Shown piece after piece: positions 47,860 through 60,500 of a DNA stretch of 64,000 bases (positions are counted from its first letter, which is position 1; each line of letters begins with the position of its first letter). The notes beneath the pieces are model-generated. The model made no database searches. It was given only the letters and a program-made list of their open reading frames with translations, and was not told where the DNA came from. Source of the DNA: Cristatella mucedo (taxonomy: Eukaryota > Bryozoa > Phylactolaemata > Cristatellidae). The stretch is taken from positions 3,691,501-3,755,500 of the forward strand of contig WPIO01000030.1 of the NCBI GenBank assembly GCA_009760855.2, written 5' to 3'. Position numbers and translations under genes: made by a program.

Positions 47860-50400
47860 TCCCTGGTTCTTCTTAGAAGAGACTACTGTACACCAGTGTA
47901 GGCTGAGCTGCCGAAAAAGGCTAATAAAGACATGCAGTTGTTGATGAATATGGCCGTAATTTGGATTCTCAAGTAAGAAATTCGCTCATGAGTCGATGTC
48001 ATAGCCAATGAGTCTATTGCGGCGAAAGAGAGAGGATGGCTCCAGATCGATCAACGAATACCAAGCGAAATTTTTTCCCTGACAGGACACAAGACCTGGC
48101 AAGGCATTGCTCCAGGTCGTTGAACTGCTACTTCAGTTTGGCCTCTTCACTCCTCCACGACAACTTCGGCAAACAAATTAAAAATAGCATTCTCTCACGT
48201 AAGTACAGCTGACCACAGAAGCTTTTGCACTGCTGGTCTTAAAATTTAGAAACAACTTCCACAACTCCGGTGCAACACTTTCTCCTGCTGCCAGCTCAGT
48301 CGTCCTGCACTGCTGCTTCTGTCTTACCTACTTCCGAGCTAATCTTAAGCTGCTTACTCCTTATAATAATAATAATAATAATAATGCACTAGATAAATCG
48401 CTATCAGAGAACTTAATCTCTTTCTACGCGCTTTACATTTGCTGCAAAGTGAAATGCAATTGAATGGTAAGTAAAATCATGCTTAAAAAACAAACAAAAT
48501 AAATAACATGGTTAAGGGTGACATGCACAGGGTCAGCATGCAAATGTGGTTAGTGGCAGCATGAACAGTGTCAGCACGCATAAGCACGTGAAGGACGAAT
48601 CACAGGGACCCACTAAATGCTGTCCTAAATAGGTGTTTTTAAGTGCTTTTTAAATGCGGTCAGGTCAGGGGATGTTCTGACGCAGGTCGAGAGGGAGTTC
48701 CAGGCTTTGGGAGCATACGAACTAAATGCATGGTTTCCACAGGATTTAAGGTTTGTACGATATTTATTATTATTTCTAGACTGTTGGATCCCGAAAAGCG
48801 GGTGGTACGATGCTTGGCCTGATGGGGGAGTATGTCGGAGAGATAGGCTGGAGCCATAGAATGAAGGGACCTAAAAGTGAGCGACAAAACCTTGAGAGTC
48901 AATCCGTTGCTTGACTGGTAGCCAGTGCAGGTCGGCGAGAAGTGGAGTAATGTGGCAACTGCGACGCTCACGACAGACAAGCCTAGCTGCAGAGTTTTGC
49001 ACCAGCTGCAATCGCCTGATCGCACATGCTGGTAGGCCAGCGAGCACTGAGTTGCAGAAGTCGAGACGGGATGTCACGAATGCATGGACCAACTTGGACG
49101 TGGTATCCTTATCTAAACAAGCCCGAATTTTAGCAATGTTATGAAGCTGAAAATAGGCAGATTTGACTGTGGAGCTGATGTGGTCGTCTAACGAGAGGTC
49201 GCTTTGGAATATGACACCTAGATTTCGAGCTGATTCAACTGGAGATATGCTGGCAGAGCCAATTTTGAGAGACAGCCTTTCCAATCTCTGAATCACATTG
49301 GGTTTGCCCATAACTAGTAGGTTAGTTTGGTCATCGTTTAGTTTTAGAAAGTTTGCTGCCATCCATGTGCGGATGTCATCAATGCATGCAGCAAGTGAGT
49401 TTAGAGAATTCGAGGTGCTCGAAGGCTGGGAGGGATCAAAGCAAAGGTTCAACTGAGTGTCATCCGCATAGAAGTGAAAGCCTAGATTGTGCTTGGCAAT
49501 CACATCAGCAAGAGGCAGAGTATAAACCGTGAAAAGAACCGGACCTAGCACTGAGCCCTGAGTTACTCCATATTTCAGAGGTACTTCAGATGATCTTTGT
49601 CCATTCACGTCAATACTCTGGAGTCTCCCACTGAGATAGGACCTGAACCACTGCAGAGTAGTGCCAGTGATGCCCAGGCAAGATGAGAGGCGCTCTAGAA
49701 GAACTTTGTGATCGATGGTGTCAAAAGCTGCCGAAAGATCGAGCAAAACAAGCAGAGACACTCTACCCATGTCTGCATTCCTAAGTAGGTCGTTGTATAC
49801 CCTAAGCAATGCTGACTCTGTGGAGTGATTAGCTCTAAAGCCAGACTGGAACTTACTAGCAAGGTGTGAGGTTTCGATACATGAGTTCAGCTGGTCTGCC
49901 ACGACCTGTTCCAGTGTCTTTGATAGGAATGGTGGAAGGGAGACTGGGAGGTAGTTGCTCAAGTTCTCTTGGTCTAGTGTTGCTTTCTTGAGAAGAGGCC
50001 TGACTACAGCTTTTTTGAAAGGTGCTGGTACATGACCTGAGGCTAATGACATATTAATGATGAAATCCTTGAAATTCCCCCTCCTGAATTAGACATGCTT
50101 CTAACTTTATGTTTGATGTGCGAGATGAAGTCTGTCGGCAATCCGATGCGTGCCGACTATGGCTCGTCCTTTTCAGCAGTCCTGAGCTGCTATTTCCATG
50201 CTACTCACTAGCTCAACTGCTCTCCTGACTCTGCTATGCTTCCCACTTTCTCTTTTTTGCATGAGACGAAGTCTGTTGGCTACCAAATGCGTACCGAAAG
50301 CCACACAGGCTTTGAGTAGGGCTTTACAAAACTCTCCTGCGTAACAGCCACGTGGTCTTTATGACTTTGTGGAGTTACAGACGGAGATACTTTACATTAC
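47860..50400 (+). mobile_element. LINE family B, interrupted by a family A copy
   Basis: Left block 47860-48357 matches the B RT C-terminal text (ATGCAGTTGTTGATGAATAT; CAGAAGCTTTTGCACTGCTG...). Right block from about 50080 resumes with TGCGAGATGAAGTCTGTCGG. A second B end, starting at GCCGACTATGGCTCGTCC (50145), follows in the same direction to the TTTACATTACATTACC tail near 50400. The interruption at 48361-50058 is family A. Confidence 0.75.
48361..50058 (-). mobile_element. LINE family A, 1.7-kb copy inserted in family B
   Basis: A (TAA)n tail, AATCGCTATCAGAGAACTTA hairpin side, 3' UTR and then RT up to [20 protein letters not shown] near 50050. The RT frame is open from 50052 to 48871 (393 codons) with [24 protein letters not shown] and YADD intact. 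A frameshift near 48895 breaks the C-terminal part. TCCTT lies next to both edges and is a candidate target duplication. Confidence 0.85.
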
Positions 50401-50404
50401 ATTA

Positions 50405-51390
50405 CCGAAGGCGTCTGTTGGCTAAAAATAAATGCTCTACTAAAGCTCCTTAGGCTATGGGTTTGTGATAGCAAACTCACCAAGGCCTCGTGGATTACTG
50501 AGATATCTTGTATGCTTGGGACGAGGGAAAGTGCTTACATCGTGGACTGGAGTAGCTCATAGCACGAACACTCGCTCACAGTGACTAGAGAAAACGAATG
50601 AGATTCGTCCTCACTTCCTATGCAGCGATCGCCAAGGTAGTCAGTGCTCCTACTCTGGCAGCATAGCTGAGGCTCGTTGGAGATCAGTGGGCCTGTGTAA
50701 ATAAGAATAACCCTCTCCACGGCAGAAGTAGTAATGGCAGAAAATAAGGGCAGGAGATTGAAAAGCTGAGTGACTGCCTGAACCAACTGAGGTCGGCAAA
50801 ACGTTGGTGCAAAAGGCTTGGTAAGTACCTGCTTAGTTTGGGACCCATGATGCAAAATGCCCACTATTGCTACAAAATTTGTATGAGGACGAGTTCTACG
50901 TAATTTAATTGATATGAAATAATTTACATGATCTGGTCCACACGGAGTGGCTGCACACACTCCATCAAATAGCCTGGAGTCAGATCGCACTGCGATTTGT
51001 AGGCAAAACACAAGTTCTCTCGAAATGTGAAACGTGGGTAAAAATTGAAAGATCAGAGTGCAAACCTGACGTCGGAATGAGTTGTAATCGGAAGAAAATT
51101 ATAATATATATCACTATGAAATAGACTAAAATAAAATCTGCATTCAGTCAGTATTGTGATCATAAGGTGCTATATTTGGATAAAAAGTCTGCAGTTAGCT
51201 CACAGACACCACGAGGCAGACATCGTTGGTAATAGAACGAAAATTCCAGAGACCATGGTAGTATCAGTTGATCAGCTTGTAGTCAGTCACTCGACGCTGG
51301 CTCGAATACGCGATAGCAGAAATAACCAAGTTCAGCACAATTAGTTGGTCTATGGCAGCCAGAACTGCAGCTACGCTTCAGTAAATTGTC
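50405..51390. other. Unassigned sequence 3' of the DECR gene
   Basis: No exon, RNA or repeat is recognised; the 158-codon minus ORF at 50535-51011 has no known domain. Confidence 0.2.
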
Positions 51391-51391
51391 C

Positions 51392-51397
51392 TTTATT
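51392..51397 (-). terminator. Polyadenylation signal overlapping the DECR stop codon
   Basis: The minus strand reads CTCTAAATAAAGG; AATAAA at 51397-51392 shares its first base with the third base of the TAA stop codon. If used, the 3' UTR would be only about 20-30 nt. A downstream signal cannot be excluded. Confidence 0.55.
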
Positions 51398-51528
51398 TAG
51401 AGCTTGCTTCCACTGCTGCTGCCGCGAATAATCTTCTCCATCATATCCCATTGCTTAGGGCTGAGAGTATGAAGACTGCCAAACCTACCAGCCTGGGCAT
51501 GCTGTCCTCCACCATCTAGACATATGAC
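51397..51528 (-). CDS. DECR1-like: DECR gene, last exon ending in SKL
   Basis: 132 nt, acceptor CTGCAG. Encodes VICLDGGGQHAQAGRFGSLH, then TLSPKQWDMMEKIIRGSSSG, then SKL and TAA (51399-51397). DGG and the S-x-x-Q-W-D-x-h-E-x-h-I-R block are typical of DECR1. The last three residues form a PTS1 tripeptide. Confidence 0.92.
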   Translation of the reverse strand, partial: VICLDGGGQHAQAGRFGSLHTLSPKQWDMMEKIIRGSSSGSKL

Positions 51529-54500
51529 CTGCAGAATCAAATGAATCAGTGCATCTAAAAATGCACAGTCTATGCATGCTGCAAACCAGCAAATGCAAAT
51601 TTAATCGAAATGATCATGTCCTTGTCTCAAAAACATGGCAGTGCATGATCAATTAGGTAGAAAATCAAATTACTAAACCAGCACCATTCGAAATGCCAAC
51701 GCATCATCGCAACACAAAATACTGCACAAAAGGTGTGCCTCGATGTGGAAGACGTTAGTGCAAGCAGTGCTAACGAGGTAAGCTATTTAAAGACGCCTGC
51801 CTCCAATGAAGGCTTACTTCCCCCCCCCCCCCCCCGCTGCCTCATGCACTAAGACAACGATGTGGTCTTACTGGATGCACAGCTCGTATCTCGTGCCTTC
51901 TTTACTATGTGGCACTCGATGCTTCCGTCACTCGATGCTTCGCTGCTCCACTCCTTCCGTCTGTGTGCACTCACCTCTCATCTCTGAGCCCTACACGAAT
52001 CTGTGGGGGGGCGAGGCCACACGAAATGCAAAAGACATAGCACCAAGTCTTTAAAAATGCTAGCAGGCATGACCTGACCAGTAGAGACAGGAGTTAAAGG
52101 GGAAAAACGAGCGACTAAAAAGCATCGCTTGGTGCTTCGTCCTAAAACCCAGCCCCCAAATCTCACACACGAATAGGGCGAGCACTACAACACTAAATCT
52201 AGGCAGCTGGTAAGCCTGGTCTCTTGGTGGCTACTCTGGCGTGGAAGAGTGGCCACTCCAGAGCACTGCTGCGGTGCCTGAGCGATGAGAGCTCTTTCGC
52301 TCTTGCTACAGCAGTCACCGAGCATCAGTCATTCGCTGTGCATCAGTCGCCGGGCATCGCAACTTGCAGCCCACTCGGTCCCAGCATGCAACTGCGTCCG
52401 GCGGTCGGGTCAGTTCAGCGCAGCCTTGCGAGCAACCGACAGCGACCACCGTGCCAAATCGCCAGGCGCTCTTACCGCGCCGTTCAGGAAGGACGAGTAA
52501 TCGCTGACCATGTAGGAGGCCAGGTTGCTCAGCTCGCCCAGGTTGCCCAAGCGACCGACCGGAATCGTTTCGGGCACGCTGCTCAGCCATTCACCGGTCG
52601 GATCGAGGCGGTCGAAAGCACCCTCAAGTTAAAACAAAAAAGGATGAGAGCAGACAGCTCTCAGCCGCTGCCATAGTGCTCAGCGACTCGAGCGAAGCGA
52701 CGACAACAACTCCTGTGCCTGCAGACAAAAGCCGGCTGCTGGCGACGGACGAGCAGCCAGCGTTGTTCACAGACCAGCTGTCTCCCAGGCACGAGTCTCA
52801 GTCGAGAAGTCGGCAGAAATGCTTGCCGTTGCTGGCCGACCCCGTGTCTCCAGTGTATGGGTGGCTTCTGAGGGGAATTCTTTAGTCGTGAAAACGGTCG
52901 CACTAACTGAGAATGAAGCGAGTGATGCTCCGGGTGACGATTTGCAATGGACGACGGTTCAATGGTTTGTAACAAGCTAGGGTACTTTGACGTCAATGTA
53001 CGTGCGGGCGAGAGGAGCAAATGCTGAAGTCGCGCTTCAACTTATCTGATGCAGCAAGTCTTGCGAGAGACGAGCTGTACACTGCCACAGCTGACAGACA
53101 CTTTGCAGCCACATTAGACGTGGTAGTTGAGGCCGGGCCCGTACGGTGGGAAGAATAGCCAGCCTCCCTCTTGTTGCATTTGTGATGAAAAACGAAGCCA
53201 CGTGCACGATTCTTACTACGTAGCTCTACCTAAATCTAGCTTGCTGTCCAGGAAAATTCACTCTGAATTTAGTTAAGGTCAATTCACTTTGCATTTAATT
53301 AAGGTCAAACACCAACATATCGTGGGACGTGAGGTTCGCTGATATGCTACTCTACAATGATGGGAATATAGTCGACTATATTGCCGAAGGCACTTAATGG
53401 ACTGCAGATTGGAGTGCAGCAACTCACTTATCAGCAAGCTCTCGAGAGCAGCCACAAGCTTCTTCACTAGTTGTAAAATCGAGCTGCATGCTCCATGCAA
53501 GCTCGATGGGATGCGCACCGTTTCACGAACGAGGAAGCGTCATGGATCGTCGCCTCTGATCGCCTGCCCTCAGTAAGCTTTGCCTTCGTCTGAGCATAGG
53601 TGTAAGGTGCTTGGTCTTCACGAACCCGGGTCGAGGGTGCAAGTCTTGCAGTACGGTGAGCCGTGATGGCACACTAGGTAAGGCGGTCGCTTTCATGATC
53701 TCGGTCCCGAGGTCGTGGGTTCGATTCCTGCAGTGGGCGATCCTTTATCGCCACTGCAAGCGGTGGTGATAGCCGTAAAGGCTCTTCTGTCGCTATACAA
53801 AACGAGGCTGTTTAAGCAGCTAGGATTAGATTAGTTAGTGGGCAATGACGTATTGCCCAATGCAAGTGGTGGCGATAGCCAGTAAGGCTCTTCTGCTGCT
53901 ACATAAATAAGGCTGTTAAATAAGCTAACCTTATTGCTTAAGAAGGACCTCGTTAGTACAAGTCATTTTTAAATTTTAACTTAAATTATTTTTAAATTTT
54001 AATTTAAAGTCTTTTGCAAGCATAATTTCCTGCTGGACTTTGTACAAGGCTTACTGACACACAATGTTTTCAGCATTTCAAACTCTATTTTCTGTGGCAG
54101 TACAATGCAAAGCACCCATTGCCCACCCCCCAGGATCCTACACATTCCACACAACACGATTAATTGTTCACTGATGAGCTCTTCTGGTGAAGAAAAATAA
54201 TACAGCTACTTTCGACTCAAAAGATGGTCTCTGCGAGTCTGCGAAGTGATGGACAATGCAGATTGCAAAAATATATAGGCCAAACAGGCCTGGGAAGAAC
54301 TGAGTTTAACCAAATTTTCACACACGACAGGAACCGCTAATTGCAAGCTGCGCTGCAACGCATCTGATGCAGCGAGTCTTGCGAGAGACAAGCTGTGCAC
54401 TACCACAGCTGGCAAACACTTTGCAGCCACATTAGACGTGGTAGTTGAGGCCGGGCCCCACAAGGCGGGAAGAATAGCCAGCCTCCATCTTATTGCATTT

Positions 54501-57500
54501 GTGATGAAAAACGAAGCCTCGTGCACGATTCTTACTATGTATCGCCTTGGCCAATTATAAACATGAACTCACAAGGTCATATCTGACTTAGACGAAACCT
54601 ACTCTTCATGTGCAAACACTTCCCTTGATAGTGGCACGGTGATGACAGGATGGGTTGTAACTTGACAGACAACGTCGGACATTTGCAAATTCTTAAGTGG
54701 GCAAATATACCCCTCCGAACACTGGACGGTGCAAACAGCTGAAGCAATCCAACCATTCAACAGGATTCCAAGCGCCTGAATCAGGGAGGGGGTAAGGATG
54801 AAGTAAGGTAATTGTACAAACGGTCGGATCACCTGATCACTGAGGAACTCCATCCCGTGACCAAGCAATTTCAAGCTAGACGACGACATTTGGACTGCCG
54901 GCGCTCACCACAGCACCACTAATGACGTCACTGCAATGCAGGACTCAGCAAAGTGACAAAGTCTACAAGGCGACAGAAAAGTCAGCCCTTATCTCGCGTT
55001 CTATGGTAAATTCACTAAGAACTCTGATAAGATAATATGTGAAGCCGGTGAAGCATCTGCTTTCAGAACCACGCAGGCAATCGATACACATGCAAGCAAA
55101 TATGAATGCTATTTAAAGCAATATGAGCTAGCAAGACAGATAGGAATGACAGGTATAAGTGCCGGATGCCTATCTGTTGTGAAACGCCAACTATATGGCT
55201 GAGTGTGACCGGCAGCTACATATTTATCTAATAACACACCATTAAGCAGGATGCAGCTTCTTTGTAAGCTTGCACGTGTTCCATTGCTATGGGTCCATTA
55301 GAGGTTCCCCGGTTTCTGCATGAATAATAATAACCCATTTGCATAGCACCCTCAGTAAACTTAGTGTCTTTCTAGGCACTTTACATATACTGCAAAGGAA
55401 GAGTAATCGAATCGTTAGTGGTAGCACGCTCAATATCAACAAGCGTGACATGGTTAGAGCTGACTTGCACAAGGTTACCATGCAAATATGGTTAGTGGCA
55501 GCATGCACAGTATTGGCACGAATAAGCACACACAGGACGAATCACACGGACCCACTAAATGCTGTGATAAATAGGTGCGTTTTAACTTCTTTTTAAATTT
55601 CGCCATGCCATGGGATGTCATGACGCCAGTCGGAACGAAGTTCAAGGCTTTGGTAACATGCGAACTAAAGGCACGGTCTCAAAAGAATTTGGAGTTCGTA
55701 CGAGGTGCAGGTGAAAGAGTTGATTCAGCAAAGCTTCAAATACTATGCCTAGCCTGGTGGCAGAGTAGTTCTGATAGATAGCCTGGAGCCAAAGAATGAA
55801 GTGACCTAAAAGTGAGTGAAAAAACCTTGAAGTCGATGCATTGCTTGAATGGGAGCCAGTGCAGGTCGGCGAGAATCTGTGTGATGTGGCAACTGTGACA
55901 CTCACGACAGACAAGCTTAGCTGCAGAGTTTGGCACCAACTATATGTGCCTGATTGCACATGCTGGTAGATCAGAAAGCAGAAACAGAAGTCGAGATAGA
56001 ATGTCACAAATGCATGGACCAATTTAGATGTACTATCCGTGACTAAGGCAAGCCCAAATTTTACCGATGTTATGTAGCCGAAAGTAGCCAGACTTGACTG
56101 GAGCTGATGTGGTCATGCAATGAAAGGTCACTTTGACACAGAACATCCAGATTTCGTACAGATTAAACAGGAGATATGCTGGAAGAGCAGAGTCAGCATT
56201 GCTTAAGGTATACAACGACCTACGTAGGAATGCAGACATCGGTAGAGTGAGTATCTCTGCTTGTTTTGTTTGATCTTTCGGCAGCTTTTGATACCATCGA
56301 TCACAAAGTTCTTCTAGAGAGCCTCTCATCTCGCCTGGGCATCACTGGCACTGCTCTGCAGTGGTTCAGGCCCCATCTCAGTGGGAGACTCCAGAGTATT
56401 GACGTGAATGGACAAAGATCATCTGAAGTACCTCTGAAATATGGAGTACCTCAGGGCTCCGTGCTAGGTCCGGTTCTTTTCACGGTTTATACTCTGCCTC
56501 TTGCTGATGCGATTGCCAAGCACAATCTAGGCTTTCACTTCTATGCGGATGACACTCAGTTGTACCTTTGCTTTGATCCCTCCCAGCCTTCGAGCACCTC
56601 AAATTCTCTTAACTCACTTGCTGCATGCATTGATGGCATCCGCACATGGATGGCAGCAAATTTTCTAAAATTAAACGATGATAAAACTAACTTACTAGTT
56701 ATGGGCAAACCCAATGTGATTCAGAGATTGGAAAGGCTGACCCTCAAAATTGGCTCTGCCAGCATATCTCCAGCTGAATCAGCTCGAAATCTAGGTGTCA
56801 TATTCCAAAGCGACCTCTCGTTAGACGACCACATCAGCTCCACAGTCAAATCTGCCTATTTTCAGCTTCATAACATTGCTAAAATTCGGGCTTGTTTAGA
56901 TAAGGATACCACGTCCAAGTTGGTCCATGCATTCGTGACATCCCGTCTCGACTTCTGCAACTCAGTGCTCGCTGGCCTACCAGCATGTGCGATCAGGCGA
57001 TTGCAGCTGGTGCAAAACTCTGCAGCTAGGCTTGTCTGTCGTGAGCGTCGCAGTTGCCACATTACTCCACTTCTCGCCGACCTGCACTGGCTACCAGTCA
57101 AGCAACGGATTGACTTTAAGGTTGTGTCGCTCACTTTTAGGTCCCTTCATTCTATGGCTCCAGCCTATCTGTCAGATATACTACCCCATCAGGCCAAGCA
57201 TCGTACCACCCGCTTTTCGGAATCCAACAGTCTACCAATACCTCGTACAAACCTCAAATCTTTTGGAGACCGTGCATTTAGTTCGTATGCTCCCAAAGCC
57301 TGGAACTCCCTCCCGACCTGCATCAGAACATCCCCTGACCTAACCACATTTAAAAGGAACCTAAAAACACACCTATTTAGGACAGCATTTAGTGGGTCCC
57401 TGTGATTCGTCCTTGATGTGCTTATGCGTGCTGACACTGTGCATGCTGCCACTAACCACATTTGCATGCTGACCCTGTGCATGTCACCCTTAACCATGTT

Positions 57501-60500
57501 ATTTATTTATTTTTTGTTTTTCAAGTATGATTTTACGTACCATTCAATTGCATTTCACTTTGCAGCAAATGTAAAGCGCGTAGAAAGAGATTAAGTTCTC
57601 TGAGAGCGTTTTATCAAATGGATTATTATTATAGAGCCGATTTTGAGCATTAGGTTTTCCAATTTCTGAATCACACTTGGTTTGCCCATAACCAGTTAGT
57701 TGATTGTATCCTTCAATTTAGGAAAGTCTGTTGCCATCCTTATGCGGATGTCATCAATACATGCAGCAAGGAAGCTGAGAGAATTCGACGTGCTGCAGAG
57801 CTGCATAAGAGCGATAAGCATACTTTAATGCATTATATATTTTCTTGCAGAATAATATTATCGTGGTGTAGTCCGAATCACTATACGTCAGTCTGGTTCC
57901 GCGAGATTGCCTAACCAGCACATAATGTACAGTTAGTCACCTGCACGGCAGCCACAGCAAAAAAAAAACATGATAATTTCGAGCTGCATCATGTTGAAGC
58001 ATACCTTTGTGTAGAATGGACCGGGCTCGATGACGTTGAACCGCAAACCGTACTTTGCCCATTCCACAGCAAGGGATCTGTCAGCAGAACAAGTTTGGTC
58101 AACCAGTCAAAAATCAATCATTCACTATTTGCCATACCGTAGCGAGAGAATGGCTGTTAGAAAAAAATTACCAGATGAAGACCGGACGAACATCTAACAA
58201 CAGAAACTAAGTGTTCTCAGTAAAATCTTACTTGTGCATGATCTCCAGTGCTGCCTTAGACGAGGCGCTAGGTACCATAAATGCAGAGCCGCTATCTCGG
58301 GCGTACGTTGCCGATATGGCAAGGAACGTTCCGGCTGAAACGATAAGGTACTGGGGAAGCTCAGCCGAAATAGTCTGTTGAACAGACAGCCTCTTACAAT
58401 CCTCTTACCACAAATCGGCCAAAAAATCGTACTTTCAAATACGAAAGTTACAGAAAAACTGAAAACCATATGACATGCTAGAAGCTTCCAGGTTACACTG
58501 AGAACAAGAAGTCGGCTTATAGACTCAGGAGTACTAGCTAATGCGAGGCTAGCAGCTGTCCTTTGCACTAGATGCATCATATAAAACCCAACACTTACGC
58601 TTCTTGGCCGCGATCAGCCTCTTCCCAATCTCGGTGACAAGCATGGTGGCCCCGAAGAAGACCGTATCAACGATAGCTTTCCATGCGTTGGCAGAAAGCC
58701 TTTCCGTTGGGGAAATAAAGTTGGCTGCTGCATTGCTGACGATGACGTTCGGCAGGCCGACCTTGACTTCGCACTCATCCAAAAACCTGCTTACGTCAGC
58801 AGGTTCGCGCAAATTCAAGACCAACGGTATGACCTGCATAGTAATAAAAGCAACAGCGATACTAGTATAACGATACAACACGAAGTTTTTCTGATTCTGA
58901 ATACGTGCATGCGCACCCAAATGTGCACGTGAGCTGATGTGAAGCGCCAACTTCCAATGGAAAAGAATGAACATTCACGATATCGGCAGAAAACGTTACT
59001 AACCCTATTCCCTGTCTCTTTGGTGACTTCAGCTGCAGCAGTCTGCAGGACATCGATCTTCCTACACAACGTCGACAAATATCAGAATTCAGAGTAACAG
59101 AATTAAAGTAACGCCGAGAAGATTTTTTCTTGACAGCCATGCTTGGGCATAAGACACATAGAGCCGGGTATAATAAATCAAAGCTCTGCTCTTAGTTTCC
59201 AAGCTGATGCTGGCATGCATCTTTCTGGATGGAACGGCACAAATAGCACGGCCAAGAGGACACAACAAATGAGTACTCAATAGAAGAAAATAAATTTATC
59301 CTACGCAAATCTGCTAGTGTGGCAAACAAATTATTAGTGACAATGAATACTAAGAAGCCTCCTCAAAGCAAACGATCACTGTCAATAAGAGAACCAAACA
59401 GAGACATCGCACTGACTGCTCTAACTGTGCGGAACCCTTATCGAAGAGAACGCCTTTGAACGAAGCTGGTCTATACGATTGAGGAAAAAGTTCGTGCACC
59501 GAGATTTTAATAATAATTTAACAGAAAAAAATGTAAGGAATTTAATAATGATTTAATAGAAAACGACACACGAAATTTTCCTCAACCTTATATTATAGAG
59601 CACTAATGGCTGCGTATGAAATAAGAGAACACATGTTTGCCCTCTACAAGGCCAGTTTCTTACTGAGTTGAACTGACTGACAAGACGTCACTGGAAAATA
59701 TTCAATCATCTGAAGAAATACATTATCAAGTCATATAATCCTAGTCACACTGATAAACTTGCACTATATACAAGGTTCGTTTACTTTGGGCCTCTATACG
59801 AAGGAGTCTGTGAACGTGCTAACTAAAAATAATAGCTATAAAATACTAAATCTCATTCCAGGAATAAAACAGGCCAGAGAGACAGCATACCACCCTGATT
59901 AGTGATAGTAAGTAACATGCACAACTAAAACACACATAAGCACATTAAGGACGACTTACAAGGACAAGGAAAATGCCATGTAGAGCACGCAGGTTAGTAG
60001 CATTGCTAGACATTTCATTGGGCAATGAGATTTCGCGATGTCAGTCAGCATAGAGTCCTATGATTTCGGAGCACCGGAACTGAAAAAAAGAACTCCAAAA
60101 GATGTAAGATTGGTTAGAAGCAGACCTGAACAACCAGAGACAAAGGAGAGGTTGTGCAAGCGATTAGTGCCCCTAAGGAGTAGGTATTCGAGATAGGCAA
60201 GTCTGAGCAAGGGAATGAAGAAACTTGAGATTTAGTGAGAGAGCCCAGAAGAACTACAGCAGGTCAGTGGGGAATGGTGGAGTGACGAAGAGGGCAGATG
60301 CACCCCTCAGGTCAGAGAAGCTTGGCTGTAGAGCTCTGCCCAGTTTGCGAGAATCTTACTGCACAGGCAAGAACGTCAGCAAAGAAAGAACTTTGGAACG
60401 CTAGGCAGAATGTCACAAATGCATTGGCTAACTTGGCATTGTAACCTTATTACACAGGCCCAACATTTTGCAAAATAGGGTTACTCAATGTAGGCAGACT

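Noticed and set aside
53659..53760. Possible tRNA gene (exact B box and A-box-like start)
   Set aside because: No cloverleaf can be formed and the unit continues into a body repeated elsewhere, so it is a SINE.
54599..54889. 96-codon minus-strand ORF (MSSSSLKLLGHGMEFLSDQ...) in DECR intron 5
   Set aside because: No recognised family, and the DECR exons on both sides join in phase without it.
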